This document shows, piece by piece, positions 8,896-19,046 of a stretch of 64,000 nucleotides of DNA. Each line of letters opens with the position of its first letter. Position 1 is the first letter of the stretch. Source of the stretch: Lactobacillus sp. LL6 (GTDB lineage: Bacteria > Bacillota > Bacilli > Lactobacillales > Lactobacillaceae); the NCBI RefSeq assembly GCF_007570935.1, contig NZ_VLLR01000001.1:248001-312000 (forward strand), in the 5' to 3' direction. The notes under the pieces were generated by a model. It saw only the letters and a program-made list of their open reading frames with translations. It had not been told where the DNA came from and did not search any database. Position numbers and translations under genes: made by a program.

Positions 8896-8936
8896 TGGTG
8901 AAAGGGAAATTAATAGTAAGGACATAGATTAGAACT

Positions 8937-11915
8937 ATGAGTGAAAATAAAACCAAAAAATCACTATCATTTTGGCAATTTCTTTGTCTTGCTGCAGCAA
9001 CTTTTCTAATGCTGACTGAAGCTTATAACTTTGGTAGCAGTATGGGAAGATTGCCGCTTGGAAGTTTACTCAGATTTATGCCAAAAATGCTAGAAAATGC
9101 CACACTTATTTTAGTACCTATGGTCTTTGGTGCGGTATATAGTAAGAAAAAAGTACATCCAAGTGAAGCCTTTAGATTTTGGATCTTGGCTGTTGTAACA
9201 TTAGTTTTACAATATTTAGTGTACTTCTTTAGATTTCCAGGTCGTTTTAATATGTGGCGACTTTGGGGAGTATTTTTCCCGATTTTGACAAGTACTTCTG
9301 TATTGCTTGCAGGATTGGTCTTTAGTATTTTAGCTCAACCATATTTATATGATTTGCAGCGTAAGCTTACTTCTAAACAAAATCTATTAATTTTATGCAC
9401 TTTAACTATTGTTGGTTTTGCAACAAGTGCAGGTACTATGCTATTTAATTATTCAATTTATGGCATGTATTTGATTTTATATTTTGCTTGGGGGATGTTT
9501 TTAGCAAGAGAAAAAATCTCTTCTAAAATCTTTAAATGGACATTTCTTGGAGGAATTGTATCATTTGTAATCGTCTTAGTCGGTGTAGCTGGCTTTAACG
9601 GGGTTTATTGGTATCAAGTTCTTTCAGGCAGAAGCATTAGTTTCTGGAATCGTCAATTTTTGAATAATCCAACTTCTCCATTTATGGTTGTAATGGTTAT
9701 TACAGCATTTTTGATTTTTAAAAAGACGATTTTGTCATTTACTAAGCAAGAAATGCGCTACTTTATCCCAGTAATTATCTTCATGCAAGCTCCAATTGCT
9801 ACAGGTTTTATGACCCCATATCCTATTACTAGAAGTGCTGGGTTTAATAAGCTTTTGATGCTTATTTTAATGATGCTTGTTTGCCTTCTTTTAACTAAGA
9901 TTTATGAAAAATTCTTATTTAGAATTAAGCCATTTAGACATGCAGTTCTATTTTTAAATAAGTATGATGATTTAGCTGATATTATCCTAGCTACTTGGAA
10001 TAGCTTTAAGCACTGGGCTTATGAACACCGAGTTAAGTTAATGACTTGGGGTTGGTTCTATATCTTAAGTTTTACTTCTTTCTTAATTGAGTCTGATAAC
10101 TTAAGAATCCAAATTACTACTGCTACTGATATCAATGCAGTTATCTTTTTATTGGGAACAAGATTCTTTGCTATTGTTTTAACAACAATCTTTCTTGATG
10201 CGATGTTCTCAATTTTCTACTTTATTACAACTCGCTACTGGACTTCTACTATTTTAGTTAGTGTAATCACTATTGGCTGGGCGATTGCTAATAAAATCAA
10301 GCTCGACCTTCGTGGTGAACCAATCTATCCAAGTGAATTAAGTGAAGCAGCTAACTTTAAGACATTAGCTCCAATGGTTGGTGCGCAAAAGCTAATAATG
10401 ATTGCTATTGCATTAATACTTATTATTGCAATTTGTGTATTTCTTGAAATTAAGTTTCCAATCAAGAAAAAAGGCTCCTGGAAGAGAAGAGGAATTTGGG
10501 CACTTCTTAGTGTATTGCTTTTCTTAACTCCAGCTCGCTTTAACCATGATGGTGGACTTATTTATCACATCAATCGTGGTTTTGACAATAAGCAATCATT
10601 TAGAAATCCTGAACGTGATATTCAAATCAATGGTCCAGTATTAAACTTCTTGAACTATATTGATTTACAGATTATGAATAAGCCAGAAAATTATTCAGAA
10701 TCTACGATTAATCACTTAAATGATAAGTATAAGAAGTTAGCTGATGAAATTAATAAAACAAGAAAGAACAACATTAAAGATCAAACAGTTGTCTTTAACT
10801 TGAGTGAAAGTTTTGTTGATCCATATACTTTCCCAACCATCAAGATTGATAAATCAGTTCCAAATCCAGTTAAGTTTATTCAATCAATGCAAAAGCGTGC
10901 TACTTACGGTAATATGCTTAGTGCAGGCTATGGTGGTGGTACTGCCAATATGGAATGGGAAACTTTGACAGGACTTAATATGGGGATGTTTAGATCAACT
11001 TTGACTCCTTATGTTCAAGTTGTACCGAGATATAAGTTCTATCCAACCATCGGTATGAACTTTGACTACAAGTCAGCAGTTCACCCATTTATTGGTACTT
11101 ACTATTCAAGAGTTGAAGATTATAAGAGATTTAAGTTTAATAAATTTGAATACTTAGGTTCTAAATACAAGATTATCGCACAAAAGAAGCTTGGCAAGAG
11201 TAGCTATAATTCAGATTTTACTACTTATGCTAATGGCCTTCGTCAGATTAATTCTGAAAAGGGCGGTCAATTTATTAACTTGATTTCTATTCAAAACCAC
11301 ATGCCATATAATGATTGGTACCCTAAGAATGAATACATGGGTAAGATTTCTGGTGACTTGTTCAAGAGTGGCGCTGTTAAAGAACAGATGGCAACTTATA
11401 TTAAGGGTGTCCAATACACTGATCAAGCTGTGAAGGAATTTATTGGTAAGATTGATAAGATTAATAAGCCAATTACAATTGTCTTCTATGGTGACCACTA
11501 CCCAAGTATTTTGTCACAAAGTTACACTGCTAAGTATCCTGTAGAAATGCACTCAACTCGTTACTTTATTTATTCAAATAAGTATGCACGTGAACATGGT
11601 GCCAAAGCCAAACTTACTAATAAGACTAACTTTGTAAATACTAGTGATTTCATTGCTTTAATGCTTGAACAAACTAACTCTAAGGTAACCCCTTACCAAG
11701 CACTTTTGACTGAAGTTCATAAGAAGCTTCCTGCAATTACTATTAACTATGATGGTGATAAAGGATTTGAACTTATTGATCAAAAAGGTAAGAAAGTGGA
11801 CCCTAAGACTTTAACTTCAGAACAACGTGCCTTATTGAATGATTATGAAGCTGTTCAATATGATATGACTGCTGGAGATGCATATGGATTAAAGGCAGCT
11901 GGCTTTTATCGTTAA
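8937..11915 (+). CDS. Large LtaS-type membrane phosphoglycerol transferase with extra N-terminal membrane domain
   Basis: This 992-residue protein appears to be two parts. Residues about 10-330 hold roughly nine to ten membrane segments. Residues about 365-530 hold the LtaS-like set of about five membrane segments. The extracellular alkaline-phosphatase/sulfatase-type domain follows: VVFNLSESFVDPY carries the metal-binding Glu, the nucleophile Thr is in GGGTANMEWE (Thr about residue 669), and FYGDHYPSI carries the Asp/His metal pair. LtaS enzymes are normally about 620-720 residues, so the front third is an addition. It probably transfers glycerol-phosphate to a wall or membrane glycan. It follows the PlsY-like gene by 41 bases. 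Confidence 0.88.
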   Translation: MSENKTKKSLSFWQFLCLAAATFLMLTEAYNFGSSMGRLPLGSLLRFMPKMLENATLILVPMVFGAVYSKKKVHPSEAFRFWILAVVTLVLQYLVYFFRFPGRFNMWRLWGVFFPILTSTSVLLAGLVFSILAQPYLYDLQRKLTSKQNLLILCTLTIVGFATSAGTMLFNYSIYGMYLILYFAWGMFLAREKISSKIFKWTFLGGIVSFVIVLVGVAGFNGVYWYQVLSGRSISFWNRQFLNNPTSPFMVVMVITAFLIFKKTILSFTKQEMRYFIPVIIFMQAPIATGFMTPYPITRSAGFNKLLMLILMMLVCLLLTKIYEKFLFRIKPFRHAVLFLNKYDDLADIILATWNSFKHWAYEHRVKLMTWGWFYILSFTSFLIESDNLRIQITTATDINAVIFLLGTRFFAIVLTTIFLDAMFSIFYFITTRYWTSTILVSVITIGWAIANKIKLDLRGEPIYPSELSEAANFKTLAPMVGAQKLIMIAIALILIIAICVFLEIKFPIKKKGSWKRRGIWALLSVLLFLTPARFNHDGGLIYHINRGFDNKQSFRNPERDIQINGPVLNFLNYIDLQIMNKPENYSESTINHLNDKYKKLADEINKTRKNNIKDQTVVFNLSESFVDPYTFPTIKIDKSVPNPVKFIQSMQKRATYGNMLSAGYGGGTANMEWETLTGLNMGMFRSTLTPYVQVVPRYKFYPTIGMNFDYKSAVHPFIGTYYSRVEDYKRFKFNKFEYLGSKYKIIAQKKLGKSSYNSDFTTYANGLRQINSEKGGQFINLISIQNHMPYNDWYPKNEYMGKISGDLFKSGAVKEQMATYIKGVQYTDQAVKEFIGKIDKINKPITIVFYGDHYPSILSQSYTAKYPVEMHSTRYFIYSNKYAREHGAKAKLTNKTNFVNTSDFIALMLEQTNSKVTPYQALLTEVHKKLPAITINYDGDKGFELIDQKGKKVDPKTLTSEQRALLNDYEAVQYDMTAGDAYGLKAAGFYR

Positions 11916-11921
11916 ACAAAT

Positions 11922-11955
11922 TAAGTCGATTCAAAAGAATCGGCTTTTTGTTTTT
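11922..11955 (+). terminator. Terminator of the envelope operon
   Basis: AGTCGATTC pairs with GAATCGGCT (one G-T), ending in a T-run. Confidence 0.85.
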
Positions 11956-11958
11956 AGG

Positions 11959-11987
11959 TTGACTATTTTATAAAAACTAAGTATCAT
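11959..11987 (+). promoter_or_regulatory. Promoter of the T-box/tyrS unit
   Basis: -35 TTGACT at 11959-11964 and -10 TATCAT at 11982-11987 are 17 bases apart, directly ahead of the T-box leader. Confidence 0.65.
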
Positions 11988-11994
11988 CATATTA

Positions 11995-12190
11995 TCGAAG
12001 TAACAAATTAGTTCAGAGTTCAGAGAACTGACAGTATGGTGTGAGTCAGGCAGGCTAATTTTGTGAAATACAACTTGGAGTAGCTTCCTTATCAGCTATA
12101 GAAGGCGCCACAAGGCGTGAACGTGGGTGGTACCACGGCTAATAATGATACTTTAGTCGTCCCTTGGATTTTTTCCAAGGGGCGTTTTTT
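11995..12190 (+). promoter_or_regulatory. Tyrosine T-box leader
   Basis: The conserved antiterminator T-box reads GAACGTGGGTGGTACCACGG at about 12119-12138. The likely specifier codon is TAC (12069-12071), in the context GAAATACAAC. The competing terminator lies at 12158-12188 (CGTCCCTTGG ... CCAAGGGGCG, T-run). Uncharged tRNA-Tyr should stabilise the antiterminator and turn on tyrS. The reading frame that runs through this leader into tyrS is not a real N-terminal extension. Confidence 0.95.
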
Positions 12191-12203
12191 ATTGGAGGAA
12201 AAT

Positions 12204-13466
12204 ATGGCAAAATTTGATATTTTAGAAGATCTAAAATGGCGCGGTGCAATTAATCAAGAAACAGATGAAGAAGGTTTACGCGAATATTTAAAGAATCATG
12301 ATGACTTAGCTCTATATTGCGGAACCGATCCAACTGGTGATTCTCTTCATATTGGTCACCTTATTCCGTTTATGATTTTAAAGAGATTTCAACTTGCAGG
12401 TTACCATCCAGTAATCTTAATTGGTGGAGGAACTGGAGCAATTGGTGACCCATCTGGACGTAAAACAGAACGTGTTCTTCAAACAGCAGAACAAGTTAAA
12501 GAAAATGAAAAGAAACTTACTGCTCAAATGAAGAAGCTTTTTGGTACTGAAAACTTTGAAATTGTTAACAATGCAGAATGGCTTGGAAAGATGAACTTAC
12601 TTGATTTCTTGCGTGATTATGGTAAATTCTTCCAAGTTAATAACATGCTTAACAAAGATGTTGTTGCAAGTCGTCTTGAAAATGGTATTTCATTCACTGA
12701 ATTTTCATACCAAATTTTGCAAGCTATTGACTTCTACCACTTGAATAAAGATCATAATGTACAAATGCAAATTGGTGGTAGTGATCAATGGGGGAACATT
12801 ACCGCAGGTATTGATTTAATTCACAAGCTTGAAGGATCTGATCAAAAGGCATTCGGTTTGACTATTCCTTTAATGCTTAAAGCAGATGGTACTAAGTTTG
12901 GTAAATCAGCTGGTGGTGCAGTATGGCTTGATCCTGAAAAGACTAGTCCTTACGAGTTTTACCAATTCTGGATTAATCAAGATGATCGTGATGTAGTAAA
13001 ATACCTTAAGTACTTTACTTTCCTTTCTCATGAAGAAATTGAGGAACTTGCTGAAAAGACCGAAAAAGAACCTTGGAAGCGTGCAGCTCAAAAGAAACTT
13101 GCTGAAGAAGTAACTAAGTTTGTTCATGGAGAAGAAGGCTTAAAAGAAGCTAAAATGATTACCGAAGCATTATTCTCTGGCAACATCAAAGATTTATCTG
13201 TTAAGCAAATTGAACAAGGTTTAAGTTCTGCACCAAGTGCTGAAGCAGATAAGGAAAAGAAGAACATTGTTGAATTTTTAGTTGATACTAAGATTGAACC
13301 ATCTAAGCGTCAAGCTCGTGAAGATGTTAAAAATGGTGCAATCTATGTTAATGGTGATCGTCAACAAGATCTTGAATTTGAAGTTGATCCATCCAGTGCA
13401 TTTGATGGTAAGTATGTAATTATCCGTAAAGGTAAAAGAAAGTATACTTTGGTTCACGTAAAATAA
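12204..13466 (+). CDS. tyrS: Tyrosyl-tRNA synthetase
   Basis: TyrS charges tRNA-Tyr with tyrosine in the cytosol. The 420-residue protein starts at 12204 behind GGAGGAA. The HIGH motif is exact in SLHIGHLIPF, the class I KMSKS loop is KFGKS, and the tyrosine-binding GGSDQWGNI segment is present. The C-terminus after about residue 355 is an S4-type RNA-binding domain (R-Q-A-R-E-D-V-K-N-G-A-I-Y-V-N). Expression is controlled by the T-box immediately upstream. Confidence 0.98.
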   Translation: MAKFDILEDLKWRGAINQETDEEGLREYLKNHDDLALYCGTDPTGDSLHIGHLIPFMILKRFQLAGYHPVILIGGGTGAIGDPSGRKTERVLQTAEQVKENEKKLTAQMKKLFGTENFEIVNNAEWLGKMNLLDFLRDYGKFFQVNNMLNKDVVASRLENGISFTEFSYQILQAIDFYHLNKDHNVQMQIGGSDQWGNITAGIDLIHKLEGSDQKAFGLTIPLMLKADGTKFGKSAGGAVWLDPEKTSPYEFYQFWINQDDRDVVKYLKYFTFLSHEEIEELAEKTEKEPWKRAAQKKLAEEVTKFVHGEEGLKEAKMITEALFSGNIKDLSVKQIEQGLSSAPSAEADKEKKNIVEFLVDTKIEPSKRQAREDVKNGAIYVNGDRQQDLEFEVDPSSAFDGKYVIIRKGKRKYTLVHVK

Positions 13467-13470
13467 TTTT

Positions 13471-13504
13471 TAACCACATGGATTATTTCCATGTGGTTTT
13501 TTGT
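13471..13504 (+). terminator. tyrS terminator
   Basis: AACCACATGGA pairs with TCCATGTGGTT, then a T-run. Confidence 0.92.
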
Positions 13505-13624
13505 TAAAAAACGTTATTAATAACAAAATTATTTTTATTTTTTGTTATTGTTTTTTGTCACTTTTAACCCCTTATCCCTTGCAGGAGTAAGACTTCGCCT
13601 CTTAAAACTTTTTATAAAAAATAC

Positions 13625-13652
13625 TTGCATTTAATAACTAATGTTATATAAT
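13625..13652 (+). promoter_or_regulatory. Promoter of the small SLAP-like gene
   Basis: TTGCAT at 13625-13630 and TATAAT at 13647-13652, 16 bases apart, give a strong vegetative promoter with a leader of about 45 bases. Confidence 0.7.
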
Positions 13653-13701
13653 AGAATTGTCAAGAGGAAATGAAGAGTTAATAGAATCGAAGGTATTTAA
13701 A

Positions 13702-14055
13702 ATGATGAACGTTAAAGGTTTTGTAAAAGTTGTTTCTAGTGTTGTTGTTGGTATGAGTCTTATGGGTGTTGCTTCTACTGCTCAAGCTGCTAGTTTCGAA
13801 GCTCCAAAGCTAGGTATTGCACAAGAGATGCCAACTAACCCAAGCATTCAAAAAGGTGAAAAGATCTTTGTTACTATCAAGGACACTAAGAAGCAAACAG
13901 TAGCAGTTTACAACAAGGATGCTAAGAAGACTTCAAAGACTGTAAAGATGGGTTCAACTTTCACTGCAAAAGATGTTAAGAAAGTTCACGGCAAGAAGAT
14001 CGTTAAGATCAACAAGAGTCAATGGCTTAGCACTAAGGATGTTGTAAAGGATTAA
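13702..14055 (+). CDS. Small secreted SLAP-like protein
   Basis: A 117-residue protein with a clear secretory signal: MMNVKGFVK, a hydrophobic stretch, then a probable cleavage after TAQA-A near residue 30. The mature part of about 85 residues ends with a single SLAP-like unit (V-A-V-Y-N-K-D-A-K-K, then V-H-G-K-K-I-V-K-I-N-K-S-Q-W-L), lysine-rich as in S-layer-associated proteins. I use ATG 13702 because AAGG precedes it and a -10 box overlaps the only upstream alternative (TTG 13657). Codon bias and promoter suggest strong expression. It is probably bound to the cell wall non-covalently. Confidence 0.72.
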   Translation: MMNVKGFVKVVSSVVVGMSLMGVASTAQAASFEAPKLGIAQEMPTNPSIQKGEKIFVTIKDTKKQTVAVYNKDAKKTSKTVKMGSTFTAKDVKKVHGKKIVKINKSQWLSTKDVVKD

Positions 14056-14093
14056 TTTACAAAATTAAATACTTTTCGATTTTATATAAAAAT

Positions 14094-14127
14094 TAGAAGA
14101 CATTCTCGTTGAATGCCTTCTTTTTTG
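14094..14127 (+). terminator. Terminator after the small SLAP-like gene
   Basis: AGAAGACATTC and GAATGCCTTCT pair with one mismatch, ending in a T-run. Confidence 0.8.
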
Positions 14128-14140
14128 TTACAATAAAGTT

Positions 14141-14213
14141 GCCGCTTTAGCTCAGGAGGTAGAGCACCGCCGTGGTAAGGAGGAGGTCCCCAGTTCAAAT
14201 CTGGGAAGCGGCT
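14141..14213 (+). tRNA. tRNA-Thr (anticodon GGT)
   Basis: A full cloverleaf can be drawn: acceptor GCCGCTT/AAGCGGC is perfect, the D-arm is GCTC/GAGC, the anticodon loop GTGGTAA has T33 and anticodon GGT, and the T-arm is CCCAG-TTCAAAT-CTGGG. The anticodon stem CCGCC/GGAGG has one G-A mismatch in the middle. The CCA end is not encoded. It lies 16 bases upstream of the next gene, whose transcript it may share. Confidence 0.93.
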
Positions 14214-14229
14214 TAAGCGAGGTAGAATA

Positions 14230-14883
14230 ATGGATTTAGCACTAATAGTCGATTTTGTAAAACAACAGTTAGAAAATGAGCGTACGGGACATGATTTTCA
14301 TCATGGACAACGGGTTGCTAATTTGGCTTCAAAAATGTATTTGCAGGACTATTCTGATGCTCATAGTGATAGCCGTATTGTTTCAATTATTATGGCAGCT
14401 GGTTATTTGCACGATACAATTGATGAAAAAATATGTGATGATCCTCAAAAAGTAATTGAACAAATTAAAGCTCTATTGAAAAAGGTAGGTTTTGTCGATT
14501 TAGAAGTTCAGGATATTTTGTTTACTATTGAACATATGTCATTTTCTAAAAATATTGAACATCATTATAAGTTGCCTCTATCTGGTCAATATGTACAGGA
14601 TGCTGATAGAATTGAAAGTTTAGGTGCAATCGGAATTGCCAGGGCTTTTACTTATGGTGGTAAACATGGCAATCTTATCTATGACCCAAAGATTAAACCA
14701 GAAAAATTAATTAGTCATAAGCAATATCGTAATCATGAGGAAACTACAATTAACCACTTCTATGAGAAACTTTTTAATTTAGAGGATTTAATGAATACAA
14801 ACAGTGCTAAAAAAGAGGCTCATAAGCGAACTGCTTTTATGAAAAAATTTGTTGATGAGTTTCTTAAAGAATGGAATACTTAA
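14230..14883 (+). CDS. HD-domain phosphohydrolase (YedJ-like)
   Basis: A 217-residue cytosolic protein of the HD superfamily. Metal-binding residues are visible in order: H in DFHHGQRVANLA (about residue 25), HD in AGYLHDTID (about 63), a His in IEHMSFSK (about 102) and D in QDADRIE (about 126). The Q-Y-R-N-H-x-E-T-T-I-N-H-F-Y-E-K-L segment is typical of the uncharacterised YedJ group. The nucleotide substrate is unknown. It follows tRNA-Thr directly and ends in a strong terminator. Confidence 0.85.
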   Translation: MDLALIVDFVKQQLENERTGHDFHHGQRVANLASKMYLQDYSDAHSDSRIVSIIMAAGYLHDTIDEKICDDPQKVIEQIKALLKKVGFVDLEVQDILFTIEHMSFSKNIEHHYKLPLSGQYVQDADRIESLGAIGIARAFTYGGKHGNLIYDPKIKPEKLISHKQYRNHEETTINHFYEKLFNLEDLMNTNSAKKEAHKRTAFMKKFVDEFLKEWNT

Positions 14884-14900
14884 AAAATTAATAAATTTAA

Positions 14901-14936
14901 ATATGCTCTAGATAACTACTCTAGAGCATATTTTTT
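14901..14936 (+). terminator. Terminator after the HD gene
   Basis: ATATGCTCTAGA pairs with TCTAGAGCATAT around a short loop, then a T-run. Confidence 0.9.
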
Positions 14937-15051
14937 GATATTAGTAAAAATAAAATTAAATTTTTCCTTGCATATGAGAAAATTATAATTTATACTAATA
15001 AACAACTTAAAAAGTCTATTATTTTTCTCATAATCGAGAGGAGAAATGTTT

Positions 15052-16668
15052 ATGAAATTTACAAAGCTTTTTGCTGCAGGAGCGACTGTATTAGCTTCCG
15101 CTGCTGCATTAGCAGCCTGTGGCTCTAACAATTCATCATCAGGAAGTAAAAAATCTATTAATTGGGAAGAAAACGCTGAAATTCCAACAATGGATATGTC
15201 AAAGGCAACTGATAATGTTAGTTTTAACCAATTAAACAACGTAATGGAAGGACTTTATCGCTTGGGAAAAGATAATAAAGTTGAAAATGCTTTAGCTACT
15301 AAGACTCAAGTTTCAAAAGATGGTAAAACTTGGACCTTTACTTTACGTGACTCTAAATGGTCAGATGGTAGTGCTCTTACTGCAAAAGACTTTGTATATT
15401 CTTGGCGCAGAACAGTAGATCCAAAGACAGCTTCACAATATGCTTATCTTTTTGAAGGAATTAAAAATGCCGATAAAATTTCATCAAATAAAGCTCCTAT
15501 CTCTAGCTTAGGGGTTAAAGCAGAAGGAAAGAATAAATTAGTAGTTAGTTTAGATAAGCGGATTCCATACTTTAAACTTTTAATGGGCTTCCCATTATTT
15601 TTCCCACAACAACAAAAGGCTGTTGAAAAATATGGTTCAAAATATGGTACTGCTTCAAAGTATATGGCTTATAATGGTCCATTTGTTCAAAGTGGGTGGA
15701 CTGGATCTAACCTTTCTTGGAAGCTAAAGAAGAACAATAATTATTGGGATAAAAAAGATGTTAAGCTTGATGCAATCAATTACAGTGTCCAAAAGACGCC
15801 ATCAACAGCTTATAACTTATACCAATCTAATAAACTTGATGCGGTAGTTTTAGACTCTCAACAAACTAAGAATTTAAAGAACCAAAATGGTTATACTATT
15901 CGTCCAACTGCAAGTACATTCTACTTACAATACAATCAAAAGAATAAAGATTTACAAAATACAAATCTTCGCCGTGCAATTTCTCTTTCAATTAATAGAA
16001 AGGCTTTAGGAGATGCTTTGGGTGGTTCAAGTAAACCTGCTAAATCACTAACTCCAGCTGGTTTAACTAAGGTAGAAAACCAAGACTTTGCATCAAAGAC
16101 TGCTGATACAAATTATACTAAATATGACCCTGCTGAAGCTAAACAGCTCTTTAAGAAAGCACTTAAAGAACTTGGTAAAAATAATGTTTCAGTGGATATT
16201 TTGAGTGATGATACTGATGCAGGTCAAAAGACGACTGAAACCCTTCAAAGTCAATTAGAAGAAAACTTAAAAGGACTTAAAGTTGGAGTTCAAAATGTTC
16301 CATTTAAAACTCGCTTAAGTCGTTCAACTTCAGGCAATTTTGATATTGTTGTAACTGGTTGGGGTGCAGATTTTGCAGATCCAATTTCATTTGATGATTT
16401 GTTTACTTCTAAAAATACCCAAAATAATGGTAAGTGGGCAAACACTCAATATGATAAATTGATTGCAGACTCTAAAACTGCAACTAATGATGAACAAAGA
16501 TATGCTGATCTTGTAAAAGCAGAAAAACTTTTACTTAAAGATCAAGGTGTAACTCCACTTTACTATAAGACTGAAGCATGGTTAGTTCGTCCAAATATTA
16601 AGGGTATTGTTTATAATGCTGCGGGTGCAAACTACAACTTTAAAGAAGCTTATGTTTCTGGAAACTAA
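15052..16668 (+). CDS. oppA: Oligopeptide ABC transporter substrate-binding lipoprotein
   Basis: OppA captures peptides outside the cell and passes them to OppBCDF. The protein is about 538 residues, with a signal peptide and lipobox LAAC, then a Ser/Gly linker. The SBP_bac_5 motif appears as W-x-F-T-L-R-D-x-x-W-S-D-G-x-x-L-T-A-x-D-F near residue 95. ATG 15052 has better spacing to GAGGAG than ATG 15046. guaB and a terminator separate it from oppBCDF at 18.1-22.1 kb, so the binding protein can be made in excess of the permease. Confidence 0.95.
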   Translation: MKFTKLFAAGATVLASAAALAACGSNNSSSGSKKSINWEENAEIPTMDMSKATDNVSFNQLNNVMEGLYRLGKDNKVENALATKTQVSKDGKTWTFTLRDSKWSDGSALTAKDFVYSWRRTVDPKTASQYAYLFEGIKNADKISSNKAPISSLGVKAEGKNKLVVSLDKRIPYFKLLMGFPLFFPQQQKAVEKYGSKYGTASKYMAYNGPFVQSGWTGSNLSWKLKKNNNYWDKKDVKLDAINYSVQKTPSTAYNLYQSNKLDAVVLDSQQTKNLKNQNGYTIRPTASTFYLQYNQKNKDLQNTNLRRAISLSINRKALGDALGGSSKPAKSLTPAGLTKVENQDFASKTADTNYTKYDPAEAKQLFKKALKELGKNNVSVDILSDDTDAGQKTTETLQSQLEENLKGLKVGVQNVPFKTRLSRSTSGNFDIVVTGWGADFADPISFDDLFTSKNTQNNGKWANTQYDKLIADSKTATNDEQRYADLVKAEKLLLKDQGVTPLYYKTEAWLVRPNIKGIVYNAAGANYNFKEAYVSGN

Positions 16669-16680
16669 TTGAAATATTTA

Positions 16681-16716
16681 AGAATCAACTGCAAGAAGGC
16701 GGTTGATTCTTTTTTT
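16681..16716 (+). terminator. oppA terminator
   Basis: AGAATCAACTGC pairs with GCGGTTGATTCT (one G-T), then a T-run. Confidence 0.88.
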
Positions 16717-16726
16717 AGTTGACCTC

Positions 16727-17940
<1,214 letters not shown>

Positions 17941-17983
17941 GTAATATATGCAAAGATTAGAAAAATAATAATTAATATACTAA

Positions 17984-18022
17984 AAAATAAGAGAAAAATT
18001 TAATTTTTTCTCTTATTTTTTT
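17984..18022 (+). terminator. guaB terminator
   Basis: AAATAAGAGAAAAA pairs with TTTTTTCTCTTATTT, then a T-run. Confidence 0.85.
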
Positions 18023-18051
18023 AATTTAATACTAGATATTTCAATTATTTT

Positions 18052-18060
18052 TGCTATAAT
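18052..18060 (+). promoter_or_regulatory. Extended -10 promoter of oppBCDF
   Basis: TGC-TATAAT forms an extended -10 about 55 bases before oppB. The -35 region is weak. Confidence 0.55.
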
Positions 18061-18113
18061 AAGAAAAACATTAAAATTTATAATGAAAATTAATATGAAA
18101 TTGAGGAAGTTAT

Positions 18114-19043
18114 ATGGCTAGGTACTTATTAAAACGTGTATTTTATATGATCCTCACTTTGTTCATTGTAGCTACGGTTACTTTCTTTTTAATGAAATTA
18201 ATGCCGGGTTCACCATATGCTAACGAAGCGAAGATGACGCCGACGCAATTGCACATAATGAATGAGCAATACGGTTTAAATAAACCTGTTTGGGAACAAT
18301 ATCTTATCTATATTACAGGAATGCTCCATGGGGATTTTGGTACCTCATTTCAATACAGCAACCAACCGGTTTCTAGTTTAATTAGTGCTCGATTAGGAGC
18401 ATCTGTCCAATTAGGTCTACAAGCTTTGATTGTTGGAGTAGTACTTGGAGTAATTGTTGGGGCAATTGCTGCAATGAAACAAGGTACGTGGGTTGATTCA
18501 ACAGCAACTGTAGTTTCAATTATTGGTAAATCAGTTCCTAACTTTGTTTTAGCAGTACTTTTACAATATTATATTGGACTTAAATTAGGTTGGTTTCCAA
18601 TTGCTGGCTGGGGTCAATTCAGTCAAACAATAATGCCAACGATTGCTTTAGCTGTAGGACCACTTGCTGAAACTGCTCGATTTATTAGAACTAGTATGGT
18701 TGATACTTTAAGTAGCGATTATATTGAACTTGGAAAAGCTAAAGGACTCAGCAGAATGGAAGTTATTAGAAAACACGCTATGCGTAATTCAATGATTCCA
18801 CTTGTAACTTTAATTGGTCCTTATGCTGTAGCACTTATGACTGGTTCTATGGTTATTGAAAATATTTTTAATGTTCCAGGAATCGGGGAACAATTTGTTA
18901 AGTCAATTTTAACTAATGACTATCCAACTATTATGGGAATTACAATGGTCTACTGTATTGGATTAGTTGTGATTTTGCTTATTACTGATATTATCTATGG
19001 ATTGATTGATCCAAGAATTAGACTAACTGAAAGTGAGGCTTAA
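18114..19043 (+). CDS. oppB: Oligopeptide ABC transporter permease
   Basis: First gene of the permease operon. The protein has 309 residues, an N-terminal membrane segment and about six segments in all. The EAA-type loop that contacts the ATPases is L-G-K-A-K-G-L-S-R-M-E-V-I-R-K-H-A, near residue 210. The motif GSPYANEAK is typical of the OppB extracellular loop. The GAGG site precedes ATG 18114. It overlaps nothing, but oppC begins 3 bases after its stop. Confidence 0.95.
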   Translation: MARYLLKRVFYMILTLFIVATVTFFLMKLMPGSPYANEAKMTPTQLHIMNEQYGLNKPVWEQYLIYITGMLHGDFGTSFQYSNQPVSSLISARLGASVQLGLQALIVGVVLGVIVGAIAAMKQGTWVDSTATVVSIIGKSVPNFVLAVLLQYYIGLKLGWFPIAGWGQFSQTIMPTIALAVGPLAETARFIRTSMVDTLSSDYIELGKAKGLSRMEVIRKHAMRNSMIPLVTLIGPYAVALMTGSMVIENIFNVPGIGEQFVKSILTNDYPTIMGITMVYCIGLVVILLITDIIYGLIDPRIRLTESEA

Positions 19044-19046
19044 AAC

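Noticed and set aside
12117-12203. N-terminal extension of tyrS
   Set aside because: It lies within the T-box antiterminator and terminator; the real start has GGAGGAA at 12204.
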